DNA of 64,000 nt, taken from positions 2,619,001-2,683,000 of the forward strand of contig WHVY01000002.1 of the NCBI GenBank assembly GCA_022266195.1, given 5' to 3'. Source of the DNA: Tetranychus cinnabarinus (Eukaryota > Arthropoda > Arachnida > Trombidiformes > Tetranychidae). Within the stretch, counting starts at the first letter, position 1, and the number at the start of each line of letters is the position of its first letter. Under the pieces are notes generated by a model. That model saw only the letters and a program-made list of their open reading frames with translations, was not told where the DNA came from and made no database searches. The position numbers were made by a program, and so were the translations under genes. Shown in pieces: positions 14,001 to 23,000 of the stretch.

Positions 14001-17000
14001 AGATTACCTATCAAGGTTGATGGAGTCTCTTCATAATATCAAATATTCATTCAAATAGCAACTTTGCAAAGAAAAGATTAAAATTGTTCAGCAAAATAGA
14101 AAACTTTTTACACCAATTTTGTCCACAATATTTTCCAAGTAATTCAAAAGTTACTTTGCTTGATTAGTTTCAGTTCGACAAAAACTCGAAAAAATTTATT
14201 CGGTCAAACAATTTTACTCTCAATGAGATTATCACAATGTTCAAGTTGGCAACATTTTATCCACTAAAAGCAAATTCAATCATTAATGGGCTTAATGTTA
14301 TTGATAGTTTCGTCCATTTTCAAATGTTGAATTTTCGTTGAAGAAAATCGTTCCTACGAAATATTGAGAAACGAAATTTAAATGTTTTTTGTCTTGTTCT
14401 GTTCTCAGGAATCAATGTTGATGGTGAAATATTGTTACTCCATTCGGTTGGTAGAGAGCATATTGGTCGATATGTTTGTATTGTTAGTAATAATATTGGA
14501 GAAAGTAAATCAAATTTTGTTTCGCTTAATATTTTATGTAAGTATAACACATTGGAGAAACCATCAAAAACGATTTAAATTGTTTCATATGAATAATGCA
14601 TTTGAATAATTGTACAATAATTTGCTTTTTGCTTCAATTGATCGGTTTGGTTCATTGGATTGTTCATCAGATGCTCCTCAATGTAGCAGTCAACAGAAAA
14701 TTATCTATGCTTTTAGACCCAATGTTCCAATTCAGATAAAATGTCAAATTGATGCGAATCCACCTGAAGTGACCTTTTCATGGACTGAAAGTCAGAGTAA
14801 CTCTTTACCGTCCGATATTGATTTTAATATATCGTCAAGTGGCCTTTCAAGTATTCTAACTTTTACTCCAATAACAACCAATGAAACTATATTTGCCTGT
14901 TCCGCCGTCAATTCAGTGGGTAAATCAAAAGATTCCTGTTTTATTACACTCAAGCCTGCAGGTGAGTAAACCTACAATTTAATTTAAATCTCAATCAACA
15001 GTAAAAACAGCAAATAATTTGAGCAAAGTTGGGCTCATTGAGATTATTGCTCATTGCTTCGATAGTTTCTTTCGTTCAATATCTGAACTCAGAGTTTTGA
15101 AACTGATTATTGTGCTTACTCTTAATTCATGGTTTTCTAGGTTTTATAACATTCAATGTTTCGATGTTCTTAATGAACTGTTTCAATTCAAAACTAACAA
15201 ATGCTAAGAATAATGAGATTTGAAAGATTGCAAAGTAACAATTTATTTGCACATTTTACATTAGAAATTTTTTTGAAAACAGTTTTTTAACTGATTTTGA
15301 TAGAAAGTTTCGTTTTTGCGTTCATTTTAGATGTTGAATGAGAAAATGAAAAGTTTTGATTTTGAGTTTTCTGTCGATTGAGATTTTTTGAGACTTGAAC
15401 AGTTCTTTTTGTTAACCAATATACTGTTTATTATCCAGGACCACCTGAAGCTCCTAGAAACTGTAACATTAGTCCGCCTCCAAGCACAACGGACCTGTTG
15501 ACTTGTATACCTGGATCAGATGGTGGAGTTGACCAAAACTTTGTCGTTCAAATTCATCCCTCTGATAACCTCGATCTTTTGATTGGTGAAAAGATTGCCA
15601 ATGCAAATCCAGTTTTCCATCTTAAAGGCTTACAATCCAATCGAAGTTATCATATTGAAATTTATGCTGAAAATGAGCTGGGAAGAAGTCAATCTCTAAT
15701 TATACCATTTACTACTCATGTTACAGGTTTGTTTTACTTTTCATTATTTGCATCTTCTATCATCTACTCAATAACTTGATACCATTGAATCACCTTTCAC
15801 TATTTAGCATTGAATACAATAACTTATCCACAAACCAAAACTCATCCCAACATCAACGGCTTCTTAAAAACCGTTTCATCTGCATTTCAACCTAAACTAG
15901 AGAGACACAGACGAAGCTAAATCATAGCCTAAACATTGATCATTTAAAGAGCAAATTGATCAACTTTGATTTACATTTACTCAAACTGTCTATTCATGGA
16001 TAATATTATTCACAGACAAGTCAGAATGTCTCTATTGAGCTTCAAGATGCAAAAGTGTTAAGATGAATGTGCATCACTTGATCCATAAAATGAGTTATAA
16101 ATGTATCAACACCTGAAAAGTGATGAAAAAGAATTTTTGCTGCAAATTTTCCATTTTTTATTTCATGATAAATTGTCGCAATATCATTATCAATATTGGA
16201 ATAATATAATCAACTTGCTTATGCATGCGTAATCCTATTAATGAGTTGATCTAAAGTGATTACAAATTGCTTTTGGGACAAAAAAGTGAATTTATTGAGA
16301 AAGTTTTTCGAGTAAAGAGAAAAAAAATTCATTTTGCTTTTTAACTTCTTTTTTTACTCCACAGAATCAACTTCAATTATTCCCAGCAGTTCATCCAAAG
16401 TTAACCTCATGTCAATGGTTATTTATCCAGCAACAATAATTGTTGCCATCGTCATTACAATAGCACTCTTCATGATCAAAATTCACTTGAAAAGTAAAAG
16501 TTATAAACCGTAAGTTGAGAAACTTTTCATTTCTTTTCATTTCCAACCTTCTTTACTATTGATCAGTCTTTCCATCAAACTTAATCTCTCTCTGATTGAG
16601 AACACGAATTTCACTCTGAACCTTGAAATGGTCACCCTTTCCACACAACTCATTAGGGTTACCTTATTATCAGGTTAATCGTGTAAAAATGTTCAGATTA
16701 AGTTGAAGACTTTTCTTCGTCTTTTCCTTCTTCTTCTTCTTCTTCTTCTTCTTCTTCTTCTTCTTCTTCTTCTTCTTCTTCTTCTTCTTCTTCTTCTTCT
16801 TCTTCTTCTTCTTCTCTGTTGATTGGTAATTAAAAGTGATCAACACTGAGTCAATGATTAAGTGGGTGCAACTCAAGTAAAAGTTTCACTTGAATGTTTC
16901 ATTGAATCAGTTGAACCATCAATTGATTGGGAAGCAAATAAAGACTTGCATGAAATAATATCTTGATAATAAAACGAATGAAGAGATTCATTTTAAGCTT

Positions 17001-20000
17001 TTAACATTTATCAATGAAACCAGATTCAACTGAATGTTTAAACAATCTCAATTGAGTTGAAAATATTTTCCATTTTCAACATGCTATTGATTCGAATTTT
17101 TTTTCTTCTACTTTCCTTTCCATTGAACTTTTCTTCAACTTAATCGATTCCAATTTTCTTGATTATCATTAACTTTTGCTTATTTAAAAGTTGGCAAAAA
17201 ACTTTTACCAAAGTAAATCAAAAACCGATTAAATTGAGTCTCAATTTTTTCGCCTTCAACTTTTGTATCAAGAAAAGTTTCACCAAAAAGAATAAGAAAA
17301 ATGTTTCCTTCATCATTATTTTTTGACCGGAACTGGTGACTATTGAAACGCAATTCCGCCAATAATGATGGATATTTGAAGCAATATCGGAACATTGAGT
17401 TGCTATTGAAATTGATATCTTTTGCTTATTTTCAATTCTCTTTTGTTTTCTGTCAATTGATTCATCTTTCATGATGAAAATGAAACCACAAATGTAAGGA
17501 GAAAAACTTTTGTCTGCATTTAGTAGTTCAATATTACTTGTGAATCTGATTGAATCAATAAGATGATAATTTGTTGATGTATTTCGAACATGAAAGGATG
17601 TGAAGGAAGAATGAAACTATCCCTTCATTGATTGGAATCAACATGATGATAATTCATGTTATAGTTTATTCTCTTTGCGTTCCTTTCTTTTCTCAGTCAG
17701 ACTCTTCCATCTGACAATAACAGGTCATCATGGTAGGAATTTATACAAATATTGTCAAAATTGTTAACAAAAAGAAAAGAAGCAAAACTTTTCTCTTCCT
17801 TCCAATGTAATGCGTTAATAAAGACAATGAAAATTGGTATCGATTTTCATATCATGAATACCTTTTAAGGGTCAAAGTAAAGGTTAAAGAATCTGTCAAA
17901 TGCATGGAAATGTTTCAATTAGCAGAAATGATTTGCATCCAAGTTTGAGATAATCCGTGAAATGGGAAAACATTTTTGTTTCATTCAACATTCATTCTGA
18001 CCATTTCAGTGGTAAGCTTGTTATCAAGTATCCAAATGAAAGCAAGAATAAAATGTCGGATAAAAAGTTAATCTCTGGAATCATCTAATCAAGTACCATT
18101 TAATGCCACTTTAAGCGTATATAAATTAAAGCTTGTCTGATGATGACAAATCTGTAATTAATATTATTAATATTATAACATTATAATTGTCAATTGCAAA
18201 TGGCAACTTTTATTGCTTGTAACTATTCATTACCACTTGATTTAAGCTTTGATTTTTAATTTTCACATCCAAGAATAAGACTCAGTTTTTCCTAGGAAAT
18301 TACAGAGTTAGCAAAACATTGTGGAAAGAATTTTCAGTGCCTTGAATCTGAGCTATTTGTACCCAGTCGAGTGATACATGAACGCCATTCAATTAGCGCC
18401 GAGAGAAATTGTCAGATTTGCGCTAAACGCCAAAGTACAAAATTAAATTTAAATAAAAAGATTCACCCATCCAGACCCGCCCACTCTGTGCAGCTTTGTA
18501 TAATATTAAATGCTGAAATCAATCGATGTTATTCACATTTCAATCATTCATCAGAATACTTTGGTTATTTTGTTTGCCTTTGTTTGAAACTGTATAATGA
18601 GTTTTTTTGTCGGGAATATTGAATTAAATGATTAAATAATGTATTTGGATGGAGATTTAGCTAAATGATTATTGTCATTATGAATGATTATTGTAATACA
18701 GCAATGAGGTTGACAGTTTTTTCACTTTACCTGACTGGACAATTTAAAGGTAAAAAAGATAGAGAAAGAAAAAGAACATAAAAAGCAATCTGAAAATTCC
18801 TTTGGGAAGTTTTGTTGATTGAATTGTTGAACAGTAGAAATGTATGCATTTATGGAAATCTGAGTACTTGAAGTTACATGAAGAAGACTGGCAAAAAAGA
18901 GAAGAGAGCAAAAAAGAAAGAAAAATTTTTCGACTTTCATTTATGGAATTCATTTCAATATATAATTCAAGTCCATTATGGTTAACCTGTTCTTTCACCC
19001 AATTTCAATTTAACCTCACTTTTTCAGTTTCCTCTTTCATTCTCAATCGCACATTTACTCTTTAACATGGTCATAATATTTAAACTCATTTCAACTCAAC
19101 TCTTTTGTCCGACAACATTCAGTAGACGATTCGATAATATCTTCATTCTAATGATTTATCTGACTGTAAAGACTGCAAGAGCCATGAAAAGGTCAAAACT
19201 GTAATCAAACGAATCAACATTTTGCTCTTTTCACGATTATCATTTTCATAACTTAACCATTTATTCACCAATGGATGGAAACATTTGACGAACAAAATTT
19301 CTCCTTTATCAACAATTCGTTTTGATGAGTGCAAAGTTTTGGCAGGAAAAAAATTCAAGTTAATGAAGAAGGAAAAAAGGATGAAATTATCGAGTATTAA
19401 CACTCGGTGAAACTGAGAAGATATTTATTTATTTATTTTTACGATCATTTAAAATGTTGAATGTGAAAATTGTGTGAATCAGCGAATAACGCAAAACAAA
19501 ATCTCATAACCATTTATAAACTGAAAGGCAGCAAACGTATAAATACATTTTATTGCGTTCATCTGCGTCTTTGAATATCCAAATTGAGGAGGAAAAGTGA
19601 AGAAGAAAAGAAGAAGATAAAGAATTGTAACACCGGTTATTATATCGAATTGAAAGTCTTTTAAGATAACCTGGTAATTGATGGTTAAGAAAGTTATCCT
19701 CATCGATTTATCCATTTATCACTCCCAATCATTCCCTTTCCTTCCCAGTTTTCCTGTTCCCTTTCATCCAACAGTTTATCTTTTGCATTGGAATAAATTT
19801 TCTGTTCCACTTTACCTTGAATAATTTTTTCTTCTTCTTCTCTCGCCTTTCTTTTCCTCATTTCGTTGTTTATTGCTATTAGCTGTAGTTTCCCAATGTT
19901 AACCTTTGCCACATTTTATTGGCATTATGTTCACTTCGAGAGAAGTAAAAAATTTTTTGCATTCTCCAACGTTTCCAACTTTCGTTCAAAGTAAACATTT

Positions 20001-23000
20001 ATTTTTCATTCCTTTTCAATATTTCATCATTTGTCTTTGTGAGAGTACACGTATCTATACTAGAGTACTAGACGTGTACATGACGTAATCATTGCGTCCG
20101 CATGGCAACCCTTCTAGAAGCTTCTGTTGTAACCTTGTCACATGTATATATAAGAGAGTGTGTTCTTACATAAGATAGATACTTGTCCACACACACAGTC
20201 ACCGTACTTTACCCTTATTGTTAACCCCTTTGTATATATAATTATTACCCAATAAACCTAACCTTTGGCTAAACCATATCCACTCTCTCATGGTAGCAGA
20301 GCGTGGTTAGCCAGTCTCTACCTTAAAGTAATTTTGCCATTGTGTTTCTAAGTAATTAAGTACTGTGTTACAATTAAGTGTTAAACATGGCAAACAGTTC
20401 CTTACTTCAAGTCGATAAGCTCAGCGATTCAAATTATGAAACGTGGAAGATCCAGATGCAAAGTGTACTGATCCATAACGACTTATGGGAAGTTGTCACT
20501 GGTACTAAGGATGCTGAGGACAAACAATGGGACCGTAAGGACGCTAAGGCTAAGGCAGAGATTACTCTAAGTGTTAAACCATCGAATTATCGTCTATTTA
20601 AGAACGCGAAGACTGCTGCAGATGTATGGACCGCGTTAGGTGAAGCGTACGAGAAGAAAGGACCTTCACAGTTGGTAACAACATTCAAGAAATTGATTAA
20701 GATGAGTTACCAGACTGAACAAAGTATGTCGAGTTATCTGGAAGAGTTCTTCTCTACGGTAGATACGTTGACTAATTTGGGTCTTACGTTGGACGATAAA
20801 TTTATCTCAGTGATGTTGTTGGTTAGTCTGGGTGATAGTTACGAGATGTTTGTAGTTGCCATCACAAGTCATAATGAAGTACCGTTGCCTTCAGTACTTA
20901 AATCAAAGATCTTAGAAGAGGAGTTGAGAAGGACAAATGGCAATACTGTTACTACAAATACGGCGTTTGGTATTAAGTACTCGCAGCAATCGAAACGTAA
21001 AGGACTGAGAATCAAGTGTTATAACTGCAACAAGTTTGGTCATATTGCAGCTAAGTGTAGAAACGTACGTAAAGAGCGTACAGTTATTGACAGAGGTCAA
21101 AGCGTCTCAAACTCACAGACGATACTGTCTCTTGGATCTAGTGTTAAAGATCATCATCTTTGGGTGTTAGACAGTGGAGCAACGGCTCACGTATGCTGTG
21201 AGAAGAGTTATTTCAAGAATTTAAGTATTAACAGAAGTGTTATCTCAGTCGCAGACGGAAGGTCAATTCCAACGATTGGAAGTGGTGACGTTGAAATGGT
21301 GATCGGTGGTCGATCAATGTTAATTAAGAACGTACTTTATGCTAAAGAAGTAGATTGTAATTATTTGTCAGTAGGTCAACTCACATCAAGAGGAAGTAGA
21401 GTTGTATTTAAACCAAAAGTTGCGTACGTTTTAAATAGTAAAGGACAAAAGGTCATGGAGTTTAAATTGGAGGATAAACTATACGTTTACAGACACGTGT
21501 ATGTGAGTAAATTAGCAACAATCAAGTCCAGTACGTCCAATGAAATGATGTTGATCCATAGGAGGTTTGGACACGTCAACTTTGATACTATTAAGGACAT
21601 GATTATGAGAAAGTCAGTTCATGGACTTAGGCCTGAGCGGGTACGTGACGCTCGTTGTGAATGTTGCTTAAGAAATAAGATAAGTCAGTTACCATACACG
21701 AGTTCAACCACCAAGACGCATCGAGTACTGGAATTAATACATTCGGATGTCTGTGGACCGATGCGAGTCGAGTCATTCGGTGGAGCAAAGTACATGATTA
21801 CGTTTATTGATGATTATTCACGTGCTGTTAAAGTGTACTTTATGAAGTGTAAAAGTGAAGCTCTGAATTGTTTTAAAGACTATCAACGTACTATGGAACG
21901 CTCAACGGATAAAAAGATTATGAAGTTCCGTACTGATAATGGAAAAGAGTACGTAAATGGAGCGTTTGATCAATACTTAAAGGATCAAGGTATCAGACAT
22001 GAATTGTCAGTGGAGTATACGCCTCAACAAAACGGTGTTGCAGAGAGAGCAAACCGTACTTTAGTGGAAATGGCTAGATCAATGTTGAATGACACAGGTT
22101 TGGACGAGCGATTATGGGCTGAAGCTGTATCTACAGCCGCGTACTTACGTAACAGAATCGCGTCTAAGGCTATTGATGGGATGACTCCGTTTGAGAAGTT
22201 CTATGGTGAGAAACCAAACGTACGCCATCTTAGAGTCTTTGGTTGTCCAGCAATTAAATTGATCAAGAAGCCAGGTTTGAGTAAATTTGATGAACGTGGT
22301 GTTAAGTTAATCATGGTTGGTTACTGTTCAGAATCAAAAGCGTACAGGCTGTTTGATCCAAGTACGAGCCGAGTAATGAAAGCTCGAGATGTGCGATTTA
22401 TGGAAAATCTTCAGTCACCAACATCAGCAGAGATGAACATTGAATTTATAACCACGTCAGATACTCCGTACGTTGAAGAGGTGAATGAATCACAGATTGA
22501 GGAGGCGTCTTCAGAGGAAGAACAAGTTGATTCAGATAGAGAAAATAACGTCCAAGATGAAAGTACTCAAAGTGAAACTAGACGTAGTTATAAAAAGAGG
22601 TACAGAGACCTTCCACAAAGAGAGACAAGAGATAGGTCCTGTAAACGTACTACGGAAAATCGTGTTGGCAAATTGAAGGTGAGCAAATGTGAGGAAAGTG
22701 TTCCCTCTACATTTGAGGAGGCGATAGGCTCTCCTGATGCCGAACACTGGTGGCAAGCAATGAGAAACGAGTACGCAGCATTAATGAAGAACAAGACGTG
22801 GACGTTAGTATCAGACTCAAGTACGAAACGTGTTGTAGGATGTCGATGGGTTTATTCGATTAAGTACAAGCCAAATGGAGAAATAGACAGATACAAGGCT
22901 AGACTAGTTGCTCAAGGTTTTAAGCAACGTTACGGAAGTGATTACACTGAGACTTTCGCTCCAGTTGTTAATCCAGTCAGCCTGAGAACCTTATTTGCTC

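Noticed and set aside
16670..16876. Minus-strand poly-lysine ORF
   Set aside because: It is the translation of the CTT microsatellite; no flanking coding support.
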